Assembly (NCBI RefSeq): GCF_005405905.1
Contig: NZ_BJHU01000033.1
Span: 1 to 41,535 of the forward strand
Source of the DNA: Acidovorax sp. NB1
GTDB lineage: Bacteria > Pseudomonadota > Gammaproteobacteria > Burkholderiales > Burkholderiaceae_C
Length of the DNA stretch: 41,535 nucleotides
Direction of reading: 5' to 3'
Position numbers and translations under genes: made by a program. Shown piece by piece: positions 17,843 through 25,473 of this stretch. The first letter of the stretch is position 1; the number at the start of each line of letters is the position of its first letter. The notes under the pieces were generated by a model. It made no database searches, had not been told where the DNA came from, and saw only the letters and a program-made list of their open reading frames with translations.

Positions 17843-18403
17843 ATGACCACACTCATGAACATCGGCGATGCAGCCAAGGCGGCAGGCGTATCGGCCAAGA
17901 TGATCCGCCACTACGAGCAAACAGGTTTGTTGCCGGAAGCCGAACGCAGCGAGGCCGGCTATCGAAAATACGGTGAACGTGAAGTCTCGGTACTGCGCTT
18001 CATCCGGCAGTCGCGCCGCCTCGGCTTCTCCATGCCCCAGATTGCAGAGCTGATTGGCCAATGGGGCGACACCCACCGCACCAGTCGTCAGGTGAAAGCG
18101 ATTGCCGAGCGCCATCTGGCAGATCTGGAGGAAAAGCTACGGGAAATTGTCGAGATGAAATCGGCTTTGGAGCAGTTGGTTTCTGTGTGCGCAGGCGACG
18201 ATCATGCCCATTGCGCGATCCTGGAAACCCTCGCTGCGGACAGTCCCTCTGCCCCCAAGCACAGTGCGAGCTTTGTCAAACCGAAGCGTCGCGGTGCCAA
18301 GGCCACCCCCGCTCACTCTGAGGTAGCCAACAAGCCGACAACCAGTCATTTGGATCTCATGACATGGATGCGCGGCGTACATGTGCATCGAGGCGCGCAC
18401 TGA
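17843..18403 (+). CDS. cueR: MerR-family copper regulator, CueR type, with long C-terminal tail
   Basis: A 186-residue MerR-family regulator. The helix-turn-helix (MNIGDAAKAAGVSAKMIRHYEQTGLLP) is followed by the dimerisation helix and the copper loop CAGDDHAHC, whose two cysteines with seven residues between them fit CueR and a Cu+/Ag+ ligand. Typical CueR proteins end shortly after this loop; here about 50 extra residues follow, rich in A, P, K and S, ending in a His-containing WMRGVHVHRGAH. ATG 17843 has AGGAG seven bases upstream. It should activate copZ, copA and possibly the 34930-37572 genes. The tail may be a fusion or a drifted extension; I cannot tell which. Confidence 0.9.
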   Translation: MTTLMNIGDAAKAAGVSAKMIRHYEQTGLLPEAERSEAGYRKYGEREVSVLRFIRQSRRLGFSMPQIAELIGQWGDTHRTSRQVKAIAERHLADLEEKLREIVEMKSALEQLVSVCAGDDHAHCAILETLAADSPSAPKHSASFVKPKRRGAKATPAHSEVANKPTTSHLDLMTWMRGVHVHRGAH

Positions 18404-18790
18404 CCTGGATAGCCAGGAGCCGTCCACATGAAGCGGCTGCTGCAGGCGGCCGTGCTTGGGCGGCCGCCTATAGGAGTCATGATTTTCTGTGCTCCTTCCC
18501 CTGCGCTTGTGCCCGGGAGTTCGCGTGACGCGGGGACTATTGAGACAGCCGCAGTAGAGGTTTGATCCATCAACACAGAGTTACCTTCGCAAAATTTCCC
18601 TTGGAACGAAAAAGCCGACTTGCGTCGGCTTTTTTCCTCGCGCTTCAGGTGATCCAGCCACAAAGCCATCGCGACTGGTTTTGCGTTGTGTGCATAGCAC
18701 GCTAGCCACGGGACCGGCGATAGCCCAGCTGTGTGGATCCGGCGTTGATCAATCCCACCGGACCAAACAAAGAGGGCATACCCATGCTTG
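18404..18790. other. Intergenic stretch between convergent cueR and the copper operon
   Basis: About 390 bases without a supported gene. It holds a perfect 8-bp inverted repeat AGGCGGCC (18444-18451) and GGCCGCCT (18462-18469) with no T-run, and the terminator at 18611-18632. A 46-codon frame from 18428 starts MKRLLQAAVLG but has no clear ribosome site or family likeness. Confidence 0.6.
18611..18632. terminator. Bidirectional rho-independent terminator
   Basis: Perfect 9-bp stem AAAGCCGAC, loop TTGC, GTCGGCTTT, flanked by an A-run on the left and a T-run on the right. It sits between the convergent cueR (+) and the copper operon (-), and could end transcription from both sides. Confidence 0.85.
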
Positions 18791-19084
18791 TCACTTGGGC
18801 GTAGAACCCGGAGTGGCTTCCTTGTGGGGCATGGCTTCGCGTGCGGCAGCCTTCTCCTGCCCGCGCGATTCGGCCTTGTTGGTTGTCGCCACACCGGAAC
18901 CTTCACCACGGGCGGTGCTTCCATCGTTGGCACGCTTGACCGGCACGGCTGGGCGAGCCTTCTTGTGATCTTCACCATGGGCCTGGGCCTTGGAGTTGGT
19001 GTATGGCGTGGCTTCCTGGGTGTCGCCAGCTGCGAACGCAGAGGATGCGGCGGTCAGGGCGAGGGTAACAAGAAGAGTTTTCAT
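18791..19084 (-). CDS. Small secreted protein at the end of the copper operon, unknown function
   Basis: A 97-residue protein with a signal peptide (MKTLLVTLALTAASSAFA, cleavage near 18). The mature part is hydrophilic, low in complexity, and rich in A, K, E, T and G, with a few His; it looks largely disordered. AAGGA lies before the ATG. It is the last gene of the minus-strand copper operon, 62 bases after the CusF-like gene. I recognise no domain and assign no function. Confidence 0.6.
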   Translation of the reverse strand: MKTLLVTLALTAASSAFAAGDTQEATPYTNSKAQAHGEDHKKARPAVPVKRANDGSTARGEGSGVATTNKAESRGQEKAAAREAMPHKEATPGSTPK

Positions 19085-19146
19085 GATTTTTCCTTTGTGA
19101 ATTGATGGATGAACTGATAACGGTCCGATCGCGGGGCGCGAGCCGC

Positions 19147-19485
19147 TTACTTGGCAGGTTCGATGGCGGTGACCACCATCTTCCCGTTCTCGCTCACCAC
19201 CATGAACTGGATCTTGTCACCGACCTTCGCCTTGTCGAGCAAGGCCTTGTCCTTGGCGGCGAACACCATGGTCATGCCAGGCATTTCCAGGTGTTTGATG
19301 TCCCCATGCTTGATGGTGATCTTGCCCGCATCCTTGTCGATCTTGCGCACTTCACCATCGGTCATGGATGCCGCAGCAGCAGCGGATTTGCTGGGCTCAG
19401 GGGTAGCCTGGGCCATACTGGTCACAGGAACCAGCGTCGCCAGCGACAGCAGCGCTGCAGCCAGAAATTGGTTAGCTTGTTTCAT
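19147..19485 (-). CDS. CusF-like periplasmic copper/silver-binding protein
   Basis: A 112-residue secreted protein (signal peptide MKQANQFLAAALLSLATLVPVTSMA). The mature domain has GEVRKIDKDAGKITIKHG and LEMPGMTMVF, the CusF pattern in which Met residues and an upstream His bind Cu+ or Ag+. A GGAG site precedes ATG 19485; the longer frame is unlikely. CusF carries copper to CusB in the Cus efflux pump. Here it lies with a cupredoxin and an oxidase, and the separate CusB at 39509 carries its own CusF domain, so this copy may serve the operon's TolC-family protein or the oxidase. Confidence 0.88.
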   Translation of the reverse strand: MKQANQFLAAALLSLATLVPVTSMAQATPEPSKSAAAAASMTDGEVRKIDKDAGKITIKHGDIKHLEMPGMTMVFAAKDKALLDKAKVGDKIQFMVVSENGKMVVTAIEPAK

Positions 19486-19527
19486 CTCTGAGACTCCTTT
19501 GCTTGTGGTTGGCAGCAATCCTGCGGA

Positions 19528-20031
19528 TTACTTCTTGGAGACCTTGACCTGGCCTTTCATGCCAGCGTCGTAGTGGCCTGGGTACAGGCAGGCGAAATTC
19601 ACATCGCCAGCCTTGGTGAACTGCCAGATGATTTCGCCTTGCTTGCCAGGAGCCAGGGAGATCTTGCTGGGTTCGTCGTGCTCCATCTCTGGGAACTTCT
19701 TCATCGTCTCGTAGTGCTCCTTCAGTTCTGCTTCGGTGCCGAGACTGAACTCGTGCTTCACCTGGCCAGAGTTCTTGATCACGAACTTGATGGTCTCGCC
19801 TTCTTTGACGGAAATCGCTGCGGGCGTGAAGCGCATGGTGTCGGCCATGTCCACATTGATGGTTCGGCTGACCTTGCCTGCTTTGCCTGGCTGACCAATG
19901 GCGGATTCAGCGCTGCCATGGCCACGGGCGCCACCGCCATCATGGCCACCACCATGGTTGCCACCAGCAAAGCTGTTGAAGGACAGGGCCACCACAGCGG
20001 AAGCTGCGATCAGGGAAAAAGTGCGTTTCAT
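19528..20031 (-). CDS. Periplasmic cupredoxin, copper-resistance type
   Basis: A 167-residue secreted protein with a signal peptide (MKRTFSLIAASAVVALSFNSFA) and a Gly/His-rich start (GGNHGGGHDGGGARGHG). The cupredoxin fold is shown by EGETIKFVIKNSG, then KHEF (first His ligand), and CLYPGHYDAGMKG, giving the Cys, second His and Met of a type-1 copper site. It is longer than azurin or plastocyanin because of an insert holding HYETMKKFPEMEHDEP, with extra Met/His. It is next to the multicopper oxidase and is probably its electron or copper partner. CopI-like is the nearest description. Confidence 0.85.
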   Translation of the reverse strand: MKRTFSLIAASAVVALSFNSFAGGNHGGGHDGGGARGHGSAESAIGQPGKAGKVSRTINVDMADTMRFTPAAISVKEGETIKFVIKNSGQVKHEFSLGTEAELKEHYETMKKFPEMEHDEPSKISLAPGKQGEIIWQFTKAGDVNFACLYPGHYDAGMKGQVKVSKK

Positions 20032-20066
20032 AGGTACCTCGGGTTGTGAATCGAAAAACGGAGCGA

Positions 20067-21479
20067 TCAGTGACCGCTATGGGAAGAAGGCTTCTTGGCT
20101 TTGACGACCGTGTCTGAACTGGCCTTGTCTTTGCGCGGCATGGACTGGCCACCTTCGGACTTGAAGCGGGCGGGCTCGGCCATCGGACCGGTGTACTCGT
20201 AGGCAACCGTCCCATGTGGCGGCTTGTACCAACCTGGATTCTTGTAGTCGCCAGGCTTCTGGTCCCGGCGCACCTTGACGACGCTGAACATGCCGCCCAT
20301 CTCGACCGAGCCGTAGGGACCTTCGCCAGTCATCATCGGGATGGTGTTGTCCGGAATAGGCATTTCCATTTCGGTCATGTCCGCCATCCCGCGCTCGCCC
20401 ATCACCATGTAGTCGGGAATGAGGTTGTTGATCTTCTTGGCCACGCCCCGGTGGTCCACGCCGATCATGGTGGGGATGTCATGCCCCATGGCGTTCATGG
20501 TGTGGTGGCTCTTGTGGCAGTGGAAGGCCCAGTCGCCTTCCTCATCGGCCAGGAATTCAATCTGCCTCATCTGGCCCACCGCCACGTCCGTGGTGACCTC
20601 GTAGAGCCGTGTGCTCTTGGGGGTCGGTCCGCCATCGGTGCCCGTCACCAAGAACTCGTGGCCATGCAAGTGCATGGGGTGATTGGTCATGGTGAGATTC
20701 CCGATGCGAATGCGCACCTTGTCGTTCAACCGAACATTCAAGGAATCAATGCCAGGAAAGATACGGCTGTTCCAGGTCCAGAGGTTGAAGTTCAGCATTT
20801 CTGCAACTTTGGGTGTCGCAGCGCCTGGCTCAATGTCATAGGAGCTGAGCAAGAAGCAGAAATCGCGCTGAACTTCATCGATCAGGGGGTGCTTGGCCTT
20901 AGGGTGTGTCACCCAAAAGCCCATCATGCCCATGGCCATTTGCGTCATTTCGTCGGCGTGAGGGTGGTACATGAACGTACCGGGTCGGCGTGCAACGAAT
21001 TCGTAGACGAAGGTTTTCCCGGGCTGGATTGCGGGCTGATTCAGGCCTGCCACACCATCCATGCCATTGGGCAGGCGCTGTCCATGCCAGTGGATGCTGG
21101 TGTGTTCCGGCAGCTTGTTGGTCACATAGATGCGCACCCGATCACCTTCGACCACCTCGATGGTGGGGCCTGGGCTTTGACCGTTGTATCCCCACAGGTG
21201 GGCCTTGAAACCGGGGGCCATTTCGCGCACCACGGGTTCGGCCACGAGATGGAACTCCTTGACGCCCTGGTTCATGCGCCAGGGCAGCGTCCAACCATTG
21301 AGTGTGACCACGGGGTTGTAAGGGCGGCCAGAGTTGGGAACCAGGGGCGCCATGGTGTCGGCGCTGCCCTGGAAAATGGGCTCTGGCAAAGCCGCCATCG
21401 CGACTCGGCTCACACTTGCGGCAGCGACAGCTCCTCCGGCAATGCCTGCAAAGCGGAAAAAATCTCTTCTTGAATTCAT
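20067..21479 (-). CDS. Multicopper oxidase, compact two-domain form with C-terminal extension
   Basis: A 470-residue periplasmic oxidase with a Tat signal (SRRDFFRFAG, then a hydrophobic stretch to about 30). Copper motifs are HWHG (130-133), HPH (172-174), HPMHLHGH (267-274), and HCHKSHHTMNAM (320-331), which supply the type-1 and trinuclear sites. The first and third motifs are only about 135 residues apart, whereas three-domain CueO/CopA have more than 300, so a middle domain is absent. A tail of about 140 residues follows the last motif; it holds Met-rich MTEMEMPIPDNTIPMM. It probably oxidises Cu+ to Cu2+. AAGGA precedes the ATG. Lies between the TolC-family and cupredoxin genes. Confidence 0.9.
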   Translation of the reverse strand: MNSRRDFFRFAGIAGGAVAAASVSRVAMAALPEPIFQGSADTMAPLVPNSGRPYNPVVTLNGWTLPWRMNQGVKEFHLVAEPVVREMAPGFKAHLWGYNGQSPGPTIEVVEGDRVRIYVTNKLPEHTSIHWHGQRLPNGMDGVAGLNQPAIQPGKTFVYEFVARRPGTFMYHPHADEMTQMAMGMMGFWVTHPKAKHPLIDEVQRDFCFLLSSYDIEPGAATPKVAEMLNFNLWTWNSRIFPGIDSLNVRLNDKVRIRIGNLTMTNHPMHLHGHEFLVTGTDGGPTPKSTRLYEVTTDVAVGQMRQIEFLADEEGDWAFHCHKSHHTMNAMGHDIPTMIGVDHRGVAKKINNLIPDYMVMGERGMADMTEMEMPIPDNTIPMMTGEGPYGSVEMGGMFSVVKVRRDQKPGDYKNPGWYKPPHGTVAYEYTGPMAEPARFKSEGGQSMPRKDKASSDTVVKAKKPSSHSGH

Positions 21480-21496
21480 GTTGATTTCCTTGGGGA

Positions 21497-22930
21497 TCAG
21501 TGACCAGCACCAGCTTCGGCAGCAGCGGCGGCGCCGCCCGAGACTCCGGCACTTGTGGGCTTGCCAATCAGGGAGGCTTGCAAGGCAGCGTCCGCCAGCC
21601 AGAACTGCTGTTCGGCATTCAGCGCCGCCATCACGGAATTGACCTGATCTCGGGCGTCGGCGAGCAGCTCAAAGACACTGATCAACATGCCGTTGTAGCG
21701 AAGCTGGTTTTCTTCGGAGATGGTCTTGCGCAGGGGGATCACTTCCTCGCGATGGTGGCGGGCGATGTCATAGGCCGTACGGTAGGCTGAGTAGCTCTCC
21801 CGCAAATTGGATCCAGCCGCGCGAGCGGTGGCCTCCAAGCGATTGGCCGCAGCCAGGGTCTGGCCATTCATCGCATTGCGGCGCATGCCGCCCCAGTCGA
21901 AAATAGGCAGCTGCAGGCTGATCTCAAAGCCGCGCCGTGTTGAGTGCGTGTTTTCTGCCGCATCAAAGACAGAATCACGCCGTACCCCCAGTTCGATGTC
22001 AGTGAACGTGGTGACCGTGTTCCACCCCTGTGCCCGCGCGGCAGCGTCGTACTCTGCCTTCGCAATTTGCAGATCCAGACGGCCCTTGGAAGCTTGGCGG
22101 CCCGCGTCGGCAGCAGACAGCGGCTCTGTGGGCAAAGCTGGCAGGCGCTGTGGCAGCTTGAGCATTTGGGCCTGTGCGTCGTCCAAGCCCAGCAGACGAA
22201 CCAGTTCCTCTCGGCTCGCCGTCACCTGGTGCTGGGCGCTGGCCAATTGGGTGGCGGTATCCGCATAGAACGCTTGCTGCCGCGCACGGTCGAGCTTGTT
22301 GAAGTTTCCGACCGCCTGCATGCGCTTGGCCAACTCTGCACTGGCTTGGGCACTGGCGACCACTTGCTGTGTGTAGGTCAGTGTCTGCTGCGCCGCGACA
22401 GCACGGACCCAGGCCTGTCGTACCTGCGTGACCTGATCGACCACATCGCTGCTTAGACGCAGCTGGGTTTGCTTGATGCGTTCTTCTGCCAAACCCTTGC
22501 GCGTTGGAAGGGTCAACAGATCCAGCAGTCCGAACGACAAGAGTCTGCCGATTTCCGTCTCACTTCCCAGGCGCACACGCTCCAGACTGAGAATGGGATT
22601 GGCAATCCGACCGGACTGGGCTGCAGTCGAGGCATCCGCCCAGTTCTGGGCCACGATGGCCTGCATGGATGGGCTGTTGACCAAGGCGAGTTGAACGGCG
22701 TCCTTCTGGCTGAGGGGTTTGCTCAGTAGCTCCGAGGCGCGCTGACGCAAGGCGTCACGTTCGGCTTGGTCCCTTGCGAGCGTGAGTTTGCCGTCGGTGA
22801 AACCACTTGTCGCGGTGTTGGCGTTGGAAAGGTTTTGTTCCAGGTTCACGCTGGCACAGCCAGACAGAACGGCCACCGTGGCGACAGCCAAAACGATTTT
22901 GGTAGAGGGCATACGCAGCTTGCGGTTCAT
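21497..22930 (-). CDS. TolC-family outer-membrane lipoprotein of the copper operon
   Basis: A 477-residue outer-membrane factor with a lipobox (VAVLSGCAS, Cys near 25), so it is probably lipid-anchored like CusC. It has two long helical hairpin repeats with SAADAGRQASKGRLDLQIAK and DARDQVNSVMAALNAEQQ regions. The C-terminus is an Ala/Gly-rich tail ending GAGH. No adaptor or RND gene lies beside it, so it either serves another pump (for example the Cus pump to the right) or an orphan role in periplasmic copper. It overlaps the upstream small gene by 4 bases (ATGA) and precedes the oxidase by 17 bases. Confidence 0.85.
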   Translation of the reverse strand: MNRKLRMPSTKIVLAVATVAVLSGCASVNLEQNLSNANTATSGFTDGKLTLARDQAERDALRQRASELLSKPLSQKDAVQLALVNSPSMQAIVAQNWADASTAAQSGRIANPILSLERVRLGSETEIGRLLSFGLLDLLTLPTRKGLAEERIKQTQLRLSSDVVDQVTQVRQAWVRAVAAQQTLTYTQQVVASAQASAELAKRMQAVGNFNKLDRARQQAFYADTATQLASAQHQVTASREELVRLLGLDDAQAQMLKLPQRLPALPTEPLSAADAGRQASKGRLDLQIAKAEYDAAARAQGWNTVTTFTDIELGVRRDSVFDAAENTHSTRRGFEISLQLPIFDWGGMRRNAMNGQTLAAANRLEATARAAGSNLRESYSAYRTAYDIARHHREEVIPLRKTISEENQLRYNGMLISVFELLADARDQVNSVMAALNAEQQFWLADAALQASLIGKPTSAGVSGGAAAAAEAGAGH

Positions 22931-23244
22931 TGCTTGCCCCCATGGTGTGCATCATGACCGGCGGCAGACGGCTCCTGCCCGGACGCAGGAGCTGCCTGGC
23001 GCATTTCCTTGGCATAGGCACGCCATCCGCCGATTTCGCCCACCTTGTCGTTGGCTTGCCGCCAAGACTGCACCTTTTGCTCCTGGTAGGGCTCATAGCT
23101 CGTGAACGCTGATCGGTAGGACAGCTGATAGTCCGGCTTTGCCATTTCAGGCGCCGCCGATTGCGCGAAGCCCAGGGAAGGAGCCAGTAGCGCGACCGCC
23201 AGAAGTTGGGTTGATTTAGGTCGTGAAGTCCAAGGATTTTTCAT
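22927..23244 (-). CDS. Small secreted protein, first gene of the copper operon
   Basis: A 105-residue protein with a signal peptide (core LLAVALLAPSLGFAQ, cleavage near 28). The mature part has YQLSYRSAFTSYEPYQEQKVQSWRQAND and GGWRAYAKEM, rich in aromatic and polar residues, and a C-terminal His patch (GHDAHHGGKQ). I recognise no named family. Its stop overlaps the TolC-family start, and it is the first gene after the CopR-type operator at 23314, so it should be strongly copper-induced. It may be a periplasmic copper binder, an inference. Confidence 0.75.
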   Translation of the reverse strand: MKNPWTSRPKSTQLLAVALLAPSLGFAQSAAPEMAKPDYQLSYRSAFTSYEPYQEQKVQSWRQANDKVGEIGGWRAYAKEMRQAAPASGQEPSAAGHDAHHGGKQ

Positions 23245-23313
23245 AGGTGCCCCATGCGTTTCTTGATGTAGGGCATTCTGTGCGGACCTTGCTTCCGCCG
23301 AAATAACATGTTG

Positions 23314-23329
23314 ATTACATCTTTGTTAT
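23314..23329. promoter_or_regulatory. CopR/CusR-type operator between divergent copper genes
   Basis: The imperfect dyad ATTACA-TCTT-TGTTAT lies in the 148-base gap between the copper operon and the two-component pair. It resembles the cop boxes bound by CopR/CusR-type regulators. One box could control both directions. No footprint is available, so the assignment rests on pattern and place. Confidence 0.55.
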
Positions 23330-23392
23330 GTTGAAGAAAGGAAAGTGATCTGCGGGCACACTTGCCGCCACACCTGAGTCAAGGAGAGTCCC

Positions 23393-24073
23393 GTGAAGAT
23401 ATTGATCGTCGAAGATGAGATCAAAACCGGCGAGTACCTGCGCCAAGGATTTCGGGAGGCGGGGTTCAACGCGGATTTGGTCCGCACCGGCGTGGATGGC
23501 CTTCACATGGCCCAGGAAGGCGACCATGACCTGATCATCCTGGATGTGATGCTCCCAGGAATGGATGGATGGCAAGTGCTCAAGAGCTTGCGCCGCAGTG
23601 GGCAGGAAATGCCGGTGCTGTTTTTGACCGCCAAGGACCAAGTAGACGACCGCATCAAAGGCCTGGAGCTGGGCGCCGATGACTATCTGGTCAAGCCATT
23701 CTCATTTGCAGAGTTGCTTGCTCGCGTGAGGACCATCCTGCGGCGCGGGCGCAATGGCTCGGAGGTGACGGTGCTGCAGGTCGGCGATCTAGAACTGGAT
23801 TTGCTGCGCCGACGCATCAGCCGCTCGGGCAAGCGCATCGACCTCACGGCCAAGGAGTTTGGATTGTTGGAATTGCTCATGCGTCGCCAGGGGGAGATCT
23901 TGCCCCGCTCTCTGATTGCCTCCCAGGTATGGGGCATGAACTTTGACAGCGATTCCAACGTGGTCGAGGTAGCGATGCGACGCCTTCGCGCAAAAATCGA
24001 CGATGCCTATGACACCAAGCTCATCCAGACAGTGCGCGGCATGGGATACGTGCTTGAAGCGCCCGAGGTGTAA
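23393..24073 (+). CDS. copR: Copper response regulator, CopR/CusR type
   Basis: A 226-residue OmpR-family regulator. The receiver has [18 protein letters not shown], the phospho-acceptor Asp in [14 protein letters not shown] and Lys in [10 protein letters not shown]; the winged helix has [22 protein letters not shown] and [14 protein letters not shown], close to CusR/CopR. It uses a GTG start at 23393 with AGGAG about eight bases upstream. It is divergent from the periplasmic copper operon and probably activates it through the box at 23314. The sensor kinase follows after 2 bases. Confidence 0.93.
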   Translation: MKILIVEDEIKTGEYLRQGFREAGFNADLVRTGVDGLHMAQEGDHDLIILDVMLPGMDGWQVLKSLRRSGQEMPVLFLTAKDQVDDRIKGLELGADDYLVKPFSFAELLARVRTILRRGRNGSEVTVLQVGDLELDLLRRRISRSGKRIDLTAKEFGLLELLMRRQGEILPRSLIASQVWGMNFDSDSNVVEVAMRRLRAKIDDAYDTKLIQTVRGMGYVLEAPEV

Positions 24074-24075
24074 GA

Positions 24076-25455
24076 GTGATCCACCGGTATTCGCTGACCA
24101 CCCGGTTGACGGTTTTTTTTACCCTTGCGTCTGCTTTCGTCCTGGTGGGACTGGGCGTTTTGGTCGCCATCTCCATTGACCGCCATTTTGTAGAACTTGA
24201 CCGCGATGCATTGCGGGACAAGATTCACCTGACCCGCGAAGTGATAGGCAAATCCACGTCTCCTCAGGATCTCAAAACCCGCCTGGATGACGTTCTGCAC
24301 AGCCACGAAGGGCTTTTTGTCAATGTCCTTCGCGGCCAAGAGTCCATCTACTCAACGCCTGATTTCCAGTTCCCGAGCAACATGCTTGAGTTGACTTTGG
24401 GAGCCCGCCTGGGGGTTGCATCATGGCAAACCCCGAAGCACGAATACCGAGGAATGGCCGAGTCCATTTCCATGCCAGAAACCTCGGAACAGCCGTTGCA
24501 GATTTGGGTGGCTCTGGATATTGCCCACCACAAACATTTCATGTACGGCCTGATTCAGGCACTGGTGGCCTATGTGGCCTTGGCGACGCTGGTAGCAGGA
24601 GCCCTGGGCTGGTGGGCCGCCAAAAACGGCTTGGCGCCTCTGAGGACCATGCGCACGCGCGCAATGGCCATCACGGCGCAACGGCTGGACGAGCGCATTC
24701 CCAGTCACGCATTTCCCATTGAGATGGCTGACCTTGCGACGACCCTGAATGAGATGCTCCGGCGCCTGAAAGGAGAATTTGACCGCCTGTCCGAGTTTTC
24801 CTCAGATTTGGCGCACGAGTTGCGCACCCCGATCAACAATTTGATGACGCAGACGCAAGTGACGCTCAGCCAGGCCCGGACTACGGCCGAGTACCAGGAC
24901 ATCCTCGCGTCCAATGCCGAGGAATACCAGCGCCTGGCACGCATGGTCGCGGACATGCTGTTTCTGGCCAAGGCCGACCATGGGCTCATCCTGCCCAGTA
25001 CGGAGAGGATCGCCGTGCACGATGAGGCAAGTGCCCTGTTTGAGTTCTACGAAGCCCTGGCTGAAGAAAAGCAGGTGCACCTGAGGCTGTCTGGCGAAGG
25101 GGATGTCAGCGGAGACCGTTTGATGTTGCGCAGGGCGCTCAGCAATCTTCTGTCCAATGCCATTCGATACACCCCGCCCGGTGAGCAGATTGCCGTTGAG
25201 ATTCAGGGTGATGTGCACGGAACCACGGTGAACGTGATCAACCGAGGGCCTTCCATCGACGCGCAGATGATCCCCAGGCTGTTTGACCGTTTTTTTCGGG
25301 CCGACAAGTCGCGCAAGCAACTGGACTCCGATGGTGCAGGTCTTGGGTTGTCCATTACCCAGGCCATCGTTCACGCGCATCGTGGTCGCATTTCCGTGAG
25401 TTCGATAAGCGGCACGACCTGTTTCTCGATGTATTTCCCCAGTACAAAATCGTAG
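24076..25455 (+). CDS. copS: Copper sensor histidine kinase, CopS/CusS type
   Basis: A 459-residue inner-membrane sensor with an N-terminal helix (about 12-33), a periplasmic loop, a second helix (about 160-182), HAMP, the intact H-box HELRTPI, NLLSNAIRYTPPGEQ and a GLGLSI ATPase motif. The heavy-metal sensor kinase family has this layout. It begins with GTG 24076, 2 bases after copR, so the two are co-translated. It should sense periplasmic Cu or Ag and phosphorylate CopR. The nuclease gene at 25474 follows within 20 bases and could be on the same transcript. Confidence 0.93.
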   Translation: MIHRYSLTTRLTVFFTLASAFVLVGLGVLVAISIDRHFVELDRDALRDKIHLTREVIGKSTSPQDLKTRLDDVLHSHEGLFVNVLRGQESIYSTPDFQFPSNMLELTLGARLGVASWQTPKHEYRGMAESISMPETSEQPLQIWVALDIAHHKHFMYGLIQALVAYVALATLVAGALGWWAAKNGLAPLRTMRTRAMAITAQRLDERIPSHAFPIEMADLATTLNEMLRRLKGEFDRLSEFSSDLAHELRTPINNLMTQTQVTLSQARTTAEYQDILASNAEEYQRLARMVADMLFLAKADHGLILPSTERIAVHDEASALFEFYEALAEEKQVHLRLSGEGDVSGDRLMLRRALSNLLSNAIRYTPPGEQIAVEIQGDVHGTTVNVINRGPSIDAQMIPRLFDRFFRADKSRKQLDSDGAGLGLSITQAIVHAHRGRISVSSISGTTCFSMYFPSTKS

Positions 25456-25473
25456 GAAAGCTCCCGACAACAG

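Noticed and set aside
18428..18568. 46-codon frame starting MKRLLQAAVLG
   Set aside because: No clear ribosome site and no likeness; it overlaps an inverted repeat.
20214..21473. 419-codon plus-strand frame over the multicopper oxidase
   Set aside because: It is a shadow of the oxidase gene; the His-rich look comes from the complement of its codons.
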